Shown: positions 37,721 to 47,169, numbered from the stretch's first letter. The stretch: 64,000 nt of DNA from Roseococcus sp. SYP-B2431 (GCF_004336745.1 NZ_SJXD01000030.1:1-64000), one strand, 5' to 3'. The notes: generated from the letters alone by a model not told the origin. A program made the numbers and translations.

Positions 37721-38152
37721 TCAGCCCGACAGGCAGCGCCGCATCGCCAGGGCATGGGAACCGGGCGCGTAGTAGTCCCGCCGCAGACCGATCCTGGCAA
37801 AGCCCGCGGCGGCGTAGAGACCGATGGCCGCCGCGTTCGCCTCGGCCACTTCGAGGAACATCGCCTTCGCCCCGGCGGCGGCCACCCTTGCGAGCGCGGC
37901 CCTCACCAGCGCCGCGCCGAGGCCGCCGCGCCGCGCCGCCGGCGCCACCGCGAGCGTCAGGATCTCCGCCTCGTCGAGCGTCTGGCGTGCGAGAATGAAG
38001 CCCGCCTCGCCGGCGCGCAGCGCGAAGGTGCCGTCCAGCGCCAGCAGGGCCGCAAGGGTTTCCGCATCCCAGGCCGAGCCGGGCGGAAAGCAGGTGGCAT
38101 GGAGGGCCGCGAGCAGGGCGGCATCCTCCGGTCCGGCGCCGACCAGCTTCAT
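37721..38152 (-). CDS. rimI: Ribosomal protein S18-alanine N-acetyltransferase
   Basis: 143 residues, GNAT fold. Acetyl-CoA-binding motif VAPAARRGGLGAALVRAAL (RxxGxG/A type), EVAEANAAAIGLYAAAGFARIGLRRDYY as in RimI. ATG 38152 overlaps the TGA of tsaB (ATGA), the usual tsaB-rimI arrangement. It acetylates the N-terminal alanine of ribosomal protein S18. Confidence 0.85.
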   Translation of the reverse strand: MKLVGAGPEDAALLAALHATCFPPGSAWDAETLAALLALDGTFALRAGEAGFILARQTLDEAEILTLAVAPAARRGGLGAALVRAALARVAAAGAKAMFLEVAEANAAAIGLYAAAGFARIGLRRDYYAPGSHALAMRRCLSG

Positions 38153-38778
38153 GTCGTCGCGGGCGGCTCGACATAGGCGGGCTCGACCGCGCGCGGCGGC
38201 AGGCCGCCGGACAGACGGCGCCGGGCCACGGCGGCCAGGGCGAGCGCCCCGATCTGCCGCGCGTCGCCGAGCGCCACGGGCCAGCCCCGCGCGGCCATGC
38301 GCGCCGCCGCGCGGGGCGCGCCGTCGCCGACGAGCCGGATGAGCGCGTCAGGCCGCGGGAGATCTGCTTCGGCCACGGCCTCCGGCCCTCCCCGCGCCGC
38401 GCCTTCGGTGCCGAAGCGCTCCAGGAAGAGCTGGCCGCGGCGATTCTCCGTCACGGCCCAGGCCGGGACGCCAGGCCCGGGGCCACCCGGCTCGGCCGCC
38501 AGGGCTTCGCCCGTCGTCACCGCCACGAGAGGGATGCCGCGCGCCGCGGCGATGCCCTGGGCCAGGGCGATGGCGCTGCGCAGGCCGGTGAAGCTGCCGG
38601 GGCCTACGCCCACGGCGACGGCGTCCAGCGGGCCTTCCAGCACCGCCTCGGCCAGGGGCGGCAGGGCGGAAGCCTGCCCATGCGCCCCCTCCGCGACGCG
38701 CTCGGCGCGGAGCGTGCCGTCCTCCACCAGGGCGGCCAGACAGCGGGAAAGGGCGGCATCGAGGACGAGCAGGCGCAT
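38149..38778 (-). CDS. tsaB: tRNA threonylcarbamoyladenosine biosynthesis protein TsaB
   Basis: 209 residues. ASKHA-like N-terminus (MRLLVLDAALSRCLAALVED) and the conserved GVGPGSFTGLRSAIALAQGIA, diagnostic for TsaB. It acts with TsaD and TsaE to make t6A37 on tRNAs. ATG 38778; an upstream in-frame Met at 38793 adds only five residues. Coupled to rimI. Confidence 0.92.
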   Translation of the reverse strand: MRLLVLDAALSRCLAALVEDGTLRAERVAEGAHGQASALPPLAEAVLEGPLDAVAVGVGPGSFTGLRSAIALAQGIAAARGIPLVAVTTGEALAAEPGGPGPGVPAWAVTENRRGQLFLERFGTEGAARGGPEAVAEADLPRPDALIRLVGDGAPRAAARMAARGWPVALGDARQIGALALAAVARRRLSGGLPPRAVEPAYVEPPATT

Positions 38779-38832
38779 CCTTCCGCTTCGCACCGAACGC
38801 GGAGTCCCGGCAAGGGCGAGGAGCCGGCACCG

Positions 38833-40083
38833 CTAAGGGGCGAAGTCGTGGCCTCGCGCCCGCAGGAACCGCACCATCTCTAGGTTCGCGTCCCATCCGC
38901 CCGTGGAGGGGAAGGGCTTGGGTTGGTCGGGGGCCTCCTCGAGGGTGGCCATGTATCGGACGATGCTGCCCGTATAGGCGTGATAGCCGGGCCCGTGCGC
39001 GGTGAACCCATCCCACCAGCCGAGGACCTGCAGCGATGCGATGGCGATGGAGCCGGCCCGCAGGGCGGACCGCACCCCGCCGGCCGACAGCGCCGGAGCC
39101 CAGGGCAGGGCCAGCGAGGCCAGGACGGCCGGCATCGCATAGATCAGGTGCCAGTTTCCCAGATAGGAGCGCGACATCGCGACCGCCAGGACGGCCATCA
39201 CGCTCGTGGCGAAGACGGCGATCGGGAAGGCGACGGACCGCAGGCCGCCGCCGGCATGGGCGCGCCACAGGGAGGCGACGAACAGGAGTCCCATCGCCGC
39301 GCCCAGGATCGAGCGGAGCTCGACGGTGAAGTCGGTCATCCCGATAGGCGAGCCCAGGACGACGGCGCCGAGCGCGGTGAACACATAGGCGATGTTGCGG
39401 GACAGCTGAAGGATGGCCGGGGGCCCGCCGCTGGCCCAGAGGGCCGCCGCGGCGAATTGCACGAGCAGGACCGCGGCGAGGGCCAGCTTCGTGCCCAGCG
39501 CCCGATCCGAGAGCCAGACGACGATCCCGGCGCCCGCAAAGGCGAAGGCGGCTCCGGCCGAGCTGAGACAGCCGAGCCAGATCAGGCCGAAGGCAAGTGC
39601 CAGGGACCAAGGCTCCGCCAGCCGTTTGGGCGTTCGGGACAGGACGGCGAGGCCGGCGACCGAGAAAGCCACCGATAGGGCCAGGGTGAATTGGAAGCCC
39701 CAAAGCAGCTGCATGTACTGCGCCGGTGCGACCGCGATCGCGGCAAAGAGCGCCGCCGCCCAACTCCGCGGGCCGGACGACCGCCAAAGATCGCCACAGA
39801 TCAGGATCGCGATGAAAGCGCTGACGACGAGAGTCAAAGAGACGAAAATTCGGCTGTCATATCCCGAGATAAGGGCGAGCGGGTAATGTATCAGAATTGG
39901 CAGGACGATGGCATGATTGTAAATGCTCCAGCGAAAATAGCCGCTTGGTACACCATCGATTTTCATGGCATTGAAGATCAGCAGCCATTCGTCCGTCAAT
40001 GGTTCTGGCCGAGCATAGAGAACGACGAAAATCATCGAGGCCGTGATCGCGGCAGCAAAGATGAAATAACATATTTTATTCAA
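38833..40083 (-). CDS. Polytopic membrane protein, possible GT-C-type enzyme, likely acquired
   Basis: 416 residues with roughly ten hydrophobic spans. The first loop after span 1 contains PEPLTDEWLLIFNAM, an acidic pair after the first helix reminiscent of GT-C glycosyltransferases, but no family is recognised with certainty. TTG start at 40083 with AGG eight bases upstream; ATG 40035 would cut into span 1. The 5' third (39830-40083) and the 105 bases upstream are clearly more AT-rich than the surrounding DNA (with TTTTATT, GAAATAAC), unlike the GC-rich 3' part. It is inserted between tsaB and ftsX. Confidence 0.65.
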   Translation of the reverse strand: MNKICYFIFAAAITASMIFVVLYARPEPLTDEWLLIFNAMKIDGVPSGYFRWSIYNHAIVLPILIHYPLALISGYDSRIFVSLTLVVSAFIAILICGDLWRSSGPRSWAAALFAAIAVAPAQYMQLLWGFQFTLALSVAFSVAGLAVLSRTPKRLAEPWSLALAFGLIWLGCLSSAGAAFAFAGAGIVVWLSDRALGTKLALAAVLLVQFAAAALWASGGPPAILQLSRNIAYVFTALGAVVLGSPIGMTDFTVELRSILGAAMGLLFVASLWRAHAGGGLRSVAFPIAVFATSVMAVLAVAMSRSYLGNWHLIYAMPAVLASLALPWAPALSAGGVRSALRAGSIAIASLQVLGWWDGFTAHGPGYHAYTGSIVRYMATLEEAPDQPKPFPSTGGWDANLEMVRFLRARGHDFAP

Positions 40084-40188
40084 TGAAGTGACCTGTATTC
40101 GGTAGAATCCCGAGAAAAATCTTCGGATCGCATTCTGTCAATCCCAAAGGGCATGAATCGGTTCGAGCCGCCCTGGGCCACAGCTCCG

Positions 40189-41049
40189 TCAGGGCAATCT
40201 CCGCAGCCAGGCCCGCAGCGTTACCAGCGCGGTCGCCCAGCCGATGCCCGCCGCCACGAGCGGCAGGGCCGCAAGCGCTACCCAGGGCAGGTCCGCCGCC
40301 GTCGCCTGGCGCGCCAGCACCACCGGGATCGCCTGGTCGGCCAAGGCCCAGAGCGCCGGAACCGCCAGCGCCCCGCCGCCCGCCGCGCCCAGCGCGCAAA
40401 GCCGGGCCAGCCGCCGCGCGAAACGGCCGGCGATGTCGCTGTCCCGCGCGCCGAGTTCGTGCAGGATCAGGATGGTCTCGCGCCGCGCCGCGATGCCCGC
40501 GCGCGTCGCCACCGCCACCAGGGCCGCGCCGACGAGGGCGATCACCCCCAGCATCGCCACCGAGAGGGCCTGGAGCCCCTCGGCCAGGCGGAGGGCCTGC
40601 CGCACCGCGGCGCCCTGTGTCTCCAGCTGGGCCCCGGGAATGGCCTGCACGACATCCAGGAAAGCGCTCTGGTCGGCATCGGGCCGCAGCGTGAGGGCCA
40701 CCATGCGCGGCAGCGGCAGGCCGGGAACTTCGCCGAGCCAGGGCGCGATGAGCTGGCGCAGACGCTCCTCGGGCACGAGCGTGGCCTCGAGCGTGCCCGG
40801 CAGGGCCGCGAGGCGCTCCACGAGCGGCCCCGCCTCCGTCTCGGGCGGGAGCTGCAGGAGGAGCTGGCCCGCCGCGCCCGCCTGCCACCGCTCGGCGAGC
40901 CGCCCGGCGCCCTGCGCGCCCGCAAGGCCGAGGGCCGCCAGCAAGGCCATGGCCCCGACCAGCGCCGGGAGCAGTCGGTCGGCGAGGGCCCGGCGCAGGC
41001 CGAGCGGATCCCGGCCCCTGAGATGGCGCAGCCGCGGGATCTCAGCCAT
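40189..41049 (-). CDS. ftsX: Cell division protein FtsX (ABC permease-like)
   Basis: 286 residues. Cytoplasmic N-terminus, one span (LLPALVGAMALLAALGLAG), a periplasmic domain of about 110 residues, then three C-terminal spans (LSVAMLGVIALVGAALVAVATRAGI, and others). Contains ILHELGARDSDIAGRFARR before the C-terminal helices, typical of FtsX. Start at 41049, overlapping the end of ftsE by eight bases. Works with FtsE to activate septal peptidoglycan hydrolases. The C-terminal side borders the AT-rich acquired region. Confidence 0.9.
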   Translation of the reverse strand: MAEIPRLRHLRGRDPLGLRRALADRLLPALVGAMALLAALGLAGAQGAGRLAERWQAGAAGQLLLQLPPETEAGPLVERLAALPGTLEATLVPEERLRQLIAPWLGEVPGLPLPRMVALTLRPDADQSAFLDVVQAIPGAQLETQGAAVRQALRLAEGLQALSVAMLGVIALVGAALVAVATRAGIAARRETILILHELGARDSDIAGRFARRLARLCALGAAGGGALAVPALWALADQAIPVVLARQATAADLPWVALAALPLVAAGIGWATALVTLRAWLRRLP

Positions 41050-41707
41050 GGTCGACCAGCCTCCCGGCTTCCAGCCGCAGTGCGGGGGCCGGGTACTCCA
41101 CCGGCAGAGCCTCGCTGTGGGTCGCGACGATCACGGTGGTGCCGAGGCGGTGCATCTCACGCAGCAAGGTGATGACGCGGCGCGCCTGCGCCTCGTCGAG
41201 GTTGCCCGTGGGCTCGTCGGCCACCAGCAGGGCCGGGCGGGACACCACGGCGCGCGCCAGGGCCAGCCGCTGCTGCTCGCCCCCCGAGAGGGCCGCGGGC
41301 GCCGCATCCGCGCGGTCCAGCAGGCCCACCCAGCGCAGGATCTCGCGCACATCGGCGGTGAGGCGCGCTTCGGCGACACCCTGGATGCGCAGCGGCAGCG
41401 CGGCGTTCTCGAAGGCGGAAAGGTGCGGCAGCAGACGGTAGTCCTGGAAGACGACGCCGATTCGCCGGCGCAGGCCCGGAAAGCCGCGGCGCGGCAGGCG
41501 CGCGACATCGGCGCCGAGCACCTGGACCTCGCCCTCGGTGGCGCGCAGCGAGAGATGCATCAGCCGCAGCAGGCTGGACTTGCCGGCGCCCGAGGGGCCG
41601 AGCAGCCAGGTGAAGCTTCCAGGCTCCAGCATGAAATCCAGTCCGCTGAGGGCCCAGGCGCCGCGACCTTCCGGATAACGCAGCCCGACTCGGGAAAAAC
41701 GCACCAT
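41042..41707 (-). CDS. ftsE: Cell division ATPase FtsE
   Basis: 221 residues. Walker A LGPSGAGKSS, Q-loop VVFQDYRLLPHLSAFEN, signature LSGGEQQRLALARA, Walker B LLVADEPTGNLDEAQ and H-loop VATHSEALP; the YR-LLP after the Q-loop is typical for FtsE. ATG 41707. Divergent from the zinc-ribbon protein gene at 41790, an arrangement seen in other alphaproteobacteria. Confidence 0.92.
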   Translation of the reverse strand: MVRFSRVGLRYPEGRGAWALSGLDFMLEPGSFTWLLGPSGAGKSSLLRLMHLSLRATEGEVQVLGADVARLPRRGFPGLRRRIGVVFQDYRLLPHLSAFENAALPLRIQGVAEARLTADVREILRWVGLLDRADAAPAALSGGEQQRLALARAVVSRPALLVADEPTGNLDEAQARRVITLLREMHRLGTTVIVATHSEALPVEYPAPALRLEAGRLVDHG

Positions 41708-41789
41708 GGCGGAAGTTTCGCCGCGGCGTTCATCATAAAGCAAACAGGTGGTTGCAGGATAGGCGCCGCCTTGGCACATCGAAGCCGGA

Positions 41790-42416
41790 ATGGACATCGC
41801 CTGCCCCAACTGCGCCGCGACGTATCGGGTGCCGGACGCGCTGATCGACGGCGCGAACGCGCTCCGTTGCGTGGCCTGCGAGCGTGTCTGGGTGCCGGAT
41901 CCGCCCCGGCCGGGCCAGGGGGGGATCGCCGGGGGTATTGCCGGGGAAACCCCCAGGGGAGCGTCCGAAGAGGCCACCGTCCCCAATGCCGGCGACGTCC
42001 CGCAGTCGCCGGCCGAACCGCCGCCGCTGCCCCAACCACCACTGCCCGAACCGCCGCCTCCTGTTCCCGTCGCCGCGCCGCGCGCCCCCACACCGCCGAC
42101 CGGAACGACCCCCGCCGGTGCTGCGACGATGGGAACGGCCGGGGGGGTGCCGCCCGCCGGGGCGCCCGAGCCTCCTGCCCAGCCTCCCGGCATGCGTTCG
42201 GACGTCACGCTGTCCCTGACCGCCACCCGGGCCGGCCCGCCCGACCTGGCGCCGCGGCGCCTGCCGGAAGGATCGCGCCGCCGGCTGGCCCGGCCGGGAC
42301 TCTCCCTGGCCTGGGCCCTCAGCCTGGCCATCGTCGCGGTCTTCGTGATGGCCCTGGTGATCTACCATGCCCAGATCTCGGCCGTCTGGCCGCCCTTTGC
42401 CCGGATCGCCGGGTGA
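41790..42416 (+). CDS. MJ0042-type zinc-ribbon membrane protein
   Basis: 208 residues. N-terminal zinc ribbon MDIACPNCAATYRVPD with a second CxxC (LRCVACERVW). A long Pro/Ala-rich disordered linker (about residues 38-165) follows, then one membrane span near the C-terminus (LAWALSLAIVAVFVMALVIY). Widespread next to ftsE in alphaproteobacteria, where it is unnamed. It may sense metal or act as a structural connector; function not established. Confidence 0.85.
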   Translation: MDIACPNCAATYRVPDALIDGANALRCVACERVWVPDPPRPGQGGIAGGIAGETPRGASEEATVPNAGDVPQSPAEPPPLPQPPLPEPPPPVPVAAPRAPTPPTGTTPAGAATMGTAGGVPPAGAPEPPAQPPGMRSDVTLSLTATRAGPPDLAPRRLPEGSRRRLARPGLSLAWALSLAIVAVFVMALVIYHAQISAVWPPFARIAG

Positions 42417-42650
42417 GGACGGCGTCCCGAAACCCCTGGTCTTCAAAGCCCGGGAGCCCTTAATCTGACCCGTAATCTGCGGAAGCGTGATGTGAAGGGC
42501 GGTCTGCGCCCGGGCGCGTCGCAGAATCCATCGCTCCGGGCTTGCCACACGCCCCGCGCCGGCCTAGGTGCGCCCGGACGATATATGCCAATCAGCCCCG
42601 GCGGAATGCCGTGGCACCGAGCCGGCCCACCGGCAGCAGGAGACAGGTAA

Positions 42651-42893
42651 ATGAGCGAGACCGCCGACAAGGTTAAGAAGATCGTGGTGGAGCATCTCGG
42701 CGTGGAAGAGTCCAAGGTGACGCCCGAGGCCTCGTTCATCGACGACCTCGGCGCGGACAGCCTCGACACCGTCGAACTGGTGATGGCCTTCGAGGAAGCC
42801 TTCGGCGTGGAGATCCCCGACGACGCGGCCGAGAAGATCCAGACCGTCAAGGACGCCATCGAGTTCATCGAGAAGCAGCAGGCCGCGGCCTGA
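42651..42893 (+). CDS. acpP: Acyl carrier protein
   Basis: 80 residues. Four-helix ACP with the phosphopantetheine Ser in [24 protein letters not shown] 42651 is preceded by AGGAGACAGGTAA. Carries acyl chains for FabF (28 bases downstream) and could supply OlsB. The upstream region of 234 bases holds no gene; TTGCCA and a TATATG are present but at unsuitable spacing for a confident promoter. Confidence 0.97.
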   Translation: MSETADKVKKIVVEHLGVEESKVTPEASFIDDLGADSLDTVELVMAFEEAFGVEIPDDAAEKIQTVKDAIEFIEKQQAAA

Positions 42894-42920
42894 TCTCTCG
42901 TCTGGGATAGGGAACGTCAC

Positions 42921-44201
42921 GTGTTCGCGCAGGGCTTCGCGCCGCGCCGCGTCGTGGTCACCGGCATGGGGATCGCGAGCCCGCTCGGGCTCGGGGTCGA
43001 GAATGTCTGGAACCGGCTCACGAACGGCGAAAGCGGCATCTCGGCCATCCAGGCCTTCGACACCAAGGATCTTCCGGCGCGCATCGCCGGCCAGGTGCCC
43101 GCAGGCGTGAAGGCCGACGGCAAGCTCGACCTGGCCGAGTGGATCCCCGTCAAGGACCAGAAGAAGATGGACCGCTTCATCCAGCTCGCGCTGGTGGCGG
43201 CCATCGAGGCGGTCGAGGATTCCGGCTGGATGCCGGAGGGCGAGGAGGACCGCTGCGCGACCGGCGTGATGATCGGCTCGGGCATCGGCGGGCTCCAGAC
43301 CATCCAGGAGACCTCGGTGCTGGTCGCCGAGGGCCGCACGCGGCGCATCTCGCCCTTCTTCATCCCGGCCTCGCTGATCAACCTGGCCTCCGGCCATGTC
43401 TCGATCCGCTACGGCTTCAAGGGCCCGAACCACTCGGCCGTGACCGCCTGCGCCACGGGCGTGCACGCCATCGGTGACGCCTCGCGGCTCATCGCGCTCG
43501 GCGATGCCGACGTGATGGTGGCCGGCGGCGCCGAGGCCGCGGTCTGCGAGCTCGGCATCGGCGGCTTCTGCGCCTCCCGCGCCCTCTCCACCGGCTTCAA
43601 CGACACGCCGGCCCAGGCCTCGCGGCCCTGGAGCAAGGACCGCGATGGCTTCGTCATGGGCGAGGGCGCCGGCGTCCTGGTCCTCGAGGAGCTGGAGCAC
43701 GCCCGCGCCCGCGGCGCGAAGATCTACGGCGAGGTGATCGGCTACGGCATGTCCGGCGACGCCTATCACATCACCGCCCCGCCGGATGACGGCGACGGCG
43801 CCTTCCGCGCCATGAAGGCCGCCCTGCGCGACGCCGGCGTCACGCCGGACGAGGTGCAATACGTGAACGCCCACGGCACCTCGACCTTCGCGGACGACGT
43901 GGAGCTCGGCTCCGTGGAGCGGATCTTCGGCGATGCGGCCAAGGGCCTCGCCATGTCCTCCACGAAGTCGGCGATCGGGCACCTGCTCGGCGCGGCGGGC
44001 GCGGTGGAGGCGATCTTCTCCATCCTCGCGATCCGCGACAACGTCGCCCCGCCCACGCTGAACCTGGACGAGCCTTCGCGCGAAAGCCCGATCGACCGCG
44101 TGGCCAAGGTCGCGCAGGAGCGGAAGATCGACGTGGCGCTGTCCAACAGCTTCGGCTTCGGGGGCACCAATGCCTCCGTGGTGTTCCGGGGCGCGCCATA
44201 G
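42921..44201 (+). CDS. fabF: 3-Oxoacyl-ACP synthase II
   Basis: 426 residues. Condensing enzyme with the nucleophile Cys in VTACATGVHAIGDA and the catalytic His pair in VNAHGTSTFADD and SAIGHLLGAAG. Gatekeeper loop GFGGTNAS at the C-terminus. GTG start at 42921. Extends acyl-ACP from malonyl-ACP. Second gene of acpP-fabF-mltG. Confidence 0.97.
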   Translation: MFAQGFAPRRVVVTGMGIASPLGLGVENVWNRLTNGESGISAIQAFDTKDLPARIAGQVPAGVKADGKLDLAEWIPVKDQKKMDRFIQLALVAAIEAVEDSGWMPEGEEDRCATGVMIGSGIGGLQTIQETSVLVAEGRTRRISPFFIPASLINLASGHVSIRYGFKGPNHSAVTACATGVHAIGDASRLIALGDADVMVAGGAEAAVCELGIGGFCASRALSTGFNDTPAQASRPWSKDRDGFVMGEGAGVLVLEELEHARARGAKIYGEVIGYGMSGDAYHITAPPDDGDGAFRAMKAALRDAGVTPDEVQYVNAHGTSTFADDVELGSVERIFGDAAKGLAMSSTKSAIGHLLGAAGAVEAIFSILAIRDNVAPPTLNLDEPSRESPIDRVAKVAQERKIDVALSNSFGFGGTNASVVFRGAP

Positions 44202-44215
44202 CCCTGCCCATGGAT

Positions 44216-44247
44216 GCGCCGGCCTCCGCAACCCTTCGGGCCGGCGC
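44216..44247. terminator. Hairpin between fabF and mltG
   Basis: Perfect 9-base arms GCGCCGGCC and GGCCGGCGC with a 14-base loop, followed on the plus strand by GGCTTTGAT. Weak T run, so at most a partial terminator or attenuator ahead of mltG. Confidence 0.4.
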
Positions 44248-44261
44248 GGCTTTGATCTGAC

Positions 44262-45254
44262 ATGCTGAGAGTGCTGGCTACCCTCGGCGCCCTTCTCCTC
44301 CTGCTGGCGGCTGGCGCCGGCATCTGGGGATGGGGCGCCTATTCGCGGCCGGGTCCGCTCGCGTCTTCCGTCCAGGTGGTGATCCCGCGCGGAGGGACAG
44401 AGGCGATCGCCTCCACCCTGCGCGAGCGGGGCGTCATCGCCGATCCGAGGGTCTTCGCCGCCGCCGCCTGGCTCACGCGGGACGAGGGCCCGCTCCGCGC
44501 CGGCGAATTCGCCTTCGAGCCGCGTGTCGCCATGAGCGAAGTCCTGGCCATCCTGCGCGAGGGCCGGATGGTTCAGCACCGCGTCACCATCCCCGAGGGG
44601 CTGACGGCCCGGCAGATCACGGCCCTGCTCGAGCGCGCGGAAACCCTGACCGGGGAGGTGCCGGCCCTCCAGGAGGGCGCCCTCCTGCCCGAGACCTACA
44701 CCCATACGCGCGGCGACACGCGCGGCTCCATCGTCCGTCGCGCCGCGGCCGCCATGGACCAGGCGCTGGCCGAGGCCTGGGCCGGCCGCGCGGCCGACCT
44801 GCCGCTGGCGAGCCCGCGCGAGGCGCTCGTGCTGGCCTCCATCGTCGAGGAGGAGACCGGCGTCGCGGCCGAGCGGCCGTTGGTGGCGGGCGTCTTCGTG
44901 AACCGCCTGCGGCGCGGGATGATGCTGCAATCCGACCCGACCGTGGCCTATGGCGTCTCGCAGGGCGTGCCGCTGGACCGGGCCCTGACGCGGGCCGACC
45001 TCGACACGATGCATCCGTACAACACCTATCGCATCCGCGGCCTGCCCCCGGGGCCGATCGCCTCGCCGGGCCGCGATGCGCTGCGCGCCGCGACGCGGCC
45101 CGAGGCGACGGACAACCTGTACTTCGTGGCGGATGGGTCGGGCGGTCACGCCTTCGCGCGCACGCTCGACGAGCACAACCGCAACGTGGCCCGCTGGCGC
45201 GAGATGGGGCGGCCGACGCCGCCGCCCTCCTCGCAGGGACGCGCCGCGCCATGA
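44262..45254 (+). CDS. mltG: Endolytic murein transglycosylase
   Basis: 330 residues. N-terminal membrane anchor (VLATLGALLLLLAAGAGIWGW), then a LysM-like region and the catalytic YceG domain with the conserved Glu in LVLASIVEEETG, LQSDPTVAYGV and NTYRIRGLPPGPIASPG. Cleaves nascent glycan strands and terminates chain elongation. Its TGA overlaps the ATG of the MAPEG gene. Confidence 0.93.
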   Translation: MLRVLATLGALLLLLAAGAGIWGWGAYSRPGPLASSVQVVIPRGGTEAIASTLRERGVIADPRVFAAAAWLTRDEGPLRAGEFAFEPRVAMSEVLAILREGRMVQHRVTIPEGLTARQITALLERAETLTGEVPALQEGALLPETYTHTRGDTRGSIVRRAAAAMDQALAEAWAGRAADLPLASPREALVLASIVEEETGVAAERPLVAGVFVNRLRRGMMLQSDPTVAYGVSQGVPLDRALTRADLDTMHPYNTYRIRGLPPGPIASPGRDALRAATRPEATDNLYFVADGSGGHAFARTLDEHNRNVARWREMGRPTPPPSSQGRAAP

Positions 45255-45643
45255 CCACGGAGCTCGCCGTGCTGGCCTGGGGCTGTGTCCTGGCGCTGGC
45301 GCATGTCTTCGCGGCGGTGATCGCGAAGACCATGCAGTACGGGCCGAAATGGAACATGGGCGCGCGCGACGAGGCCCTGGCCCCGCCGACCCCGCTGGTC
45401 GGGCGCCTGGCCAGGGCGCAGGCGAACTTCTTCGAGACCTTCCCCGTGATGGCCGCCGCCATCCTGGTCGTCCATGCCGCGGGGCTCGCCAATACCTGGA
45501 CGGGCTGGGGCGCGGTCCTCTGGCTCGGCGCCCGCGCGGCCTATCTGCCCATCTATGCCCTGGGCATCGCCGGGCTGCGCACCCTCGTCTTCCTGGTCAG
45601 CCTCGCCGGCCTGCTCCTGGTGCTCTCGCCCGCCCTGTTCTGA
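45251..45643 (+). CDS. MAPEG family membrane protein
   Basis: 130 residues with four predicted spans. The RxQANFFETF signature lies in LARAQANFFETFPVMAAAIL. ATG 45251 overlaps mltG (ATGA). Function unknown in bacteria; similar in size to the other MAPEG gene at 23538-23942 but not a recent copy. Confidence 0.85.
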   Translation: MTTELAVLAWGCVLALAHVFAAVIAKTMQYGPKWNMGARDEALAPPTPLVGRLARAQANFFETFPVMAAAILVVHAAGLANTWTGWGAVLWLGARAAYLPIYALGIAGLRTLVFLVSLAGLLLVLSPALF

Positions 45644-45795
45644 GCCTTCGACCCGGCAATTTGTACGGCAGACGTGACAATGCCGGCGCGTCATGCTGCC
45701 CTCTGCCCAATCCGTGGTCAGGCATGGCGCCGCGCCTCCTGATTCCGGCCCGCCGGGCGGTTGCCGGCCCACCGAAAACACGCAGGAATCCCACC

Positions 45796-47169
45796 ATGTC
45801 CCGCAAGCAGATCGCGCCCCGGAAAATGGCCCTGGCCACCCTGGTCCAGCCCAATGGCAACCACCTCGCCGCCTGGCTCGCCCCCGAGGCGCAGCCGGAT
45901 GCCGGCACGGACATCGCCTGGTGGCAGCGCATGGCGCAGATCGCCGAGGCCGGGAAGTTCGACCTCTTCTTCATCGCGGACACGCCGACCGTCCGCACCG
46001 ACAATATGAGGATCTGGAGCCACGCGCCCACCTTCATGAACCAGCTGGAGCCGCTGACCATGCTCTCCGCCGTCGCGGGCGCGACGCGCCGGATCGGCCT
46101 GGGCGCGACGGCCTCCACCAGCTTCAACGAGCCCTACAACGTCGCGCGCTACTTCGCGTCCCTCGACCATATCTCGGGGGGGCGCGCGGCCTGGAACGTC
46201 GTGACCTCGGCCAACGACTATGCCGCGAAGAACTACGGCCATGCGAAGCTCGCGCCGCATGCCCAGCGCTACGAGCGCGCGCACGAGTTCGTCGAGGTGG
46301 TGAAGAAGCTCTGGGACTGCTGGGAGCCGGACGCCTTCATCTACGACCGCGAGCAGAAGCTCACCTTCGATCCCGCGAAGTTCCATCTCGTCGCGCATGA
46401 GGGGAAGCACTTCCGCGTGGAGGGCGGCCTCAACATCGCGCCCGCGCCGCAGGGCCATCCGGTCATCATCCAGGCCGGCGCCTCGGACACCGGCCGCGAG
46501 CTGGCCGCCGAGACGGCGGAGGTCGTCTTCGGCACCTCGGCCACGATCGGCGGCGCCGTGGAGTTCTACAAGGATCTGAAAGGCCGCATGGCGAAGTACG
46601 GCCGCCATCCGGACGAGCTGAAGATCCTGGGCGGTATCACCGTCGTCGTCGGCGACACGCAGGAGGAGGCCGAGGCCCGCAACCGCGAATACATGGAGCT
46701 GCTGCATCCCGCGGTGGGCGTGATGCGCGTCTGCCAGGACCTGGAGACGGACCTCTCCGACCTGCCCCTGGACGAGCCCGTGCCCGAGGACCGCATCCCG
46801 GCCACCAGCAACCACCACCAGGCCTATTTCAACGAGATCGTGGGCCTGATCCGCGAGGGGCTGACGCTGCGGCAGGTCGCCATGCGCTACAACCGCAGCA
46901 AGGCCACCTTCTGCGGCTCGCCGGCCCAGGTCGCGGACGTGATGCAGGAATGGATGGAGGCCGGCGCCTGCGACGGCTTCATGGTGACCTTCCCGGTCAT
47001 GCCGACCTGCCTCCAGGACTTCGTGGACAAGGTGGTGCCCGAGCTGCAGCGGCGCGGGATGTTCCGCGAGGACTATTCCGGCCCGACGCTGCGCGACCAC
47101 CTCGGCCTGTCCCGCCCCGTCAACCAGCACCTCGCCGCGCGCCCGGCGAAAGCCCAAGCCGCCGAATAG
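45796..47169 (+). CDS. LLM-class flavin-dependent monooxygenase (NtaA/SnaA/DszA group)
   Basis: 457 residues. Luciferase-like TIM barrel: NGNHLAAWLAPEAQPDAG, FDLFFIADTPTVRTDN, LEPLTMLSAVAGATRRIGLGATASTSFNEPYNVARYFASLDHISGGRAAWNVVTS, then QAGASDTGRELAAETAEVVF. Uses reduced FMN supplied by a separate reductase to oxygenate aminocarboxylates, sulfur heterocycles or alkanesulfonates. The reductase is not adjacent. ATG 45796 is nine bases upstream of a TctC gene's operon partner; the TctC gene begins eight bases after its stop, suggesting that the two process one substrate. Confidence 0.87.
   Translation: MSRKQIAPRKMALATLVQPNGNHLAAWLAPEAQPDAGTDIAWWQRMAQIAEAGKFDLFFIADTPTVRTDNMRIWSHAPTFMNQLEPLTMLSAVAGATRRIGLGATASTSFNEPYNVARYFASLDHISGGRAAWNVVTSANDYAAKNYGHAKLAPHAQRYERAHEFVEVVKKLWDCWEPDAFIYDREQKLTFDPAKFHLVAHEGKHFRVEGGLNIAPAPQGHPVIIQAGASDTGRELAAETAEVVFGTSATIGGAVEFYKDLKGRMAKYGRHPDELKILGGITVVVGDTQEEAEARNREYMELLHPAVGVMRVCQDLETDLSDLPLDEPVPEDRIPATSNHHQAYFNEIVGLIREGLTLRQVAMRYNRSKATFCGSPAQVADVMQEWMEAGACDGFMVTFPVMPTCLQDFVDKVVPELQRRGMFREDYSGPTLRDHLGLSRPVNQHLAARPAKAQAAE

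Noticed and set aside
42417-42650. TTGCCA and TATATG before acpP as a sigma-70-type promoter
   Set aside because: The elements are more than 30 bases apart, too far for a normal promoter.
42564-45176. 870-codon minus-strand frame opposite acpP-fabF-mltG
   Set aside because: Shadow of three well-identified genes; composition is His/Arg/Gly/Val-rich without motifs.
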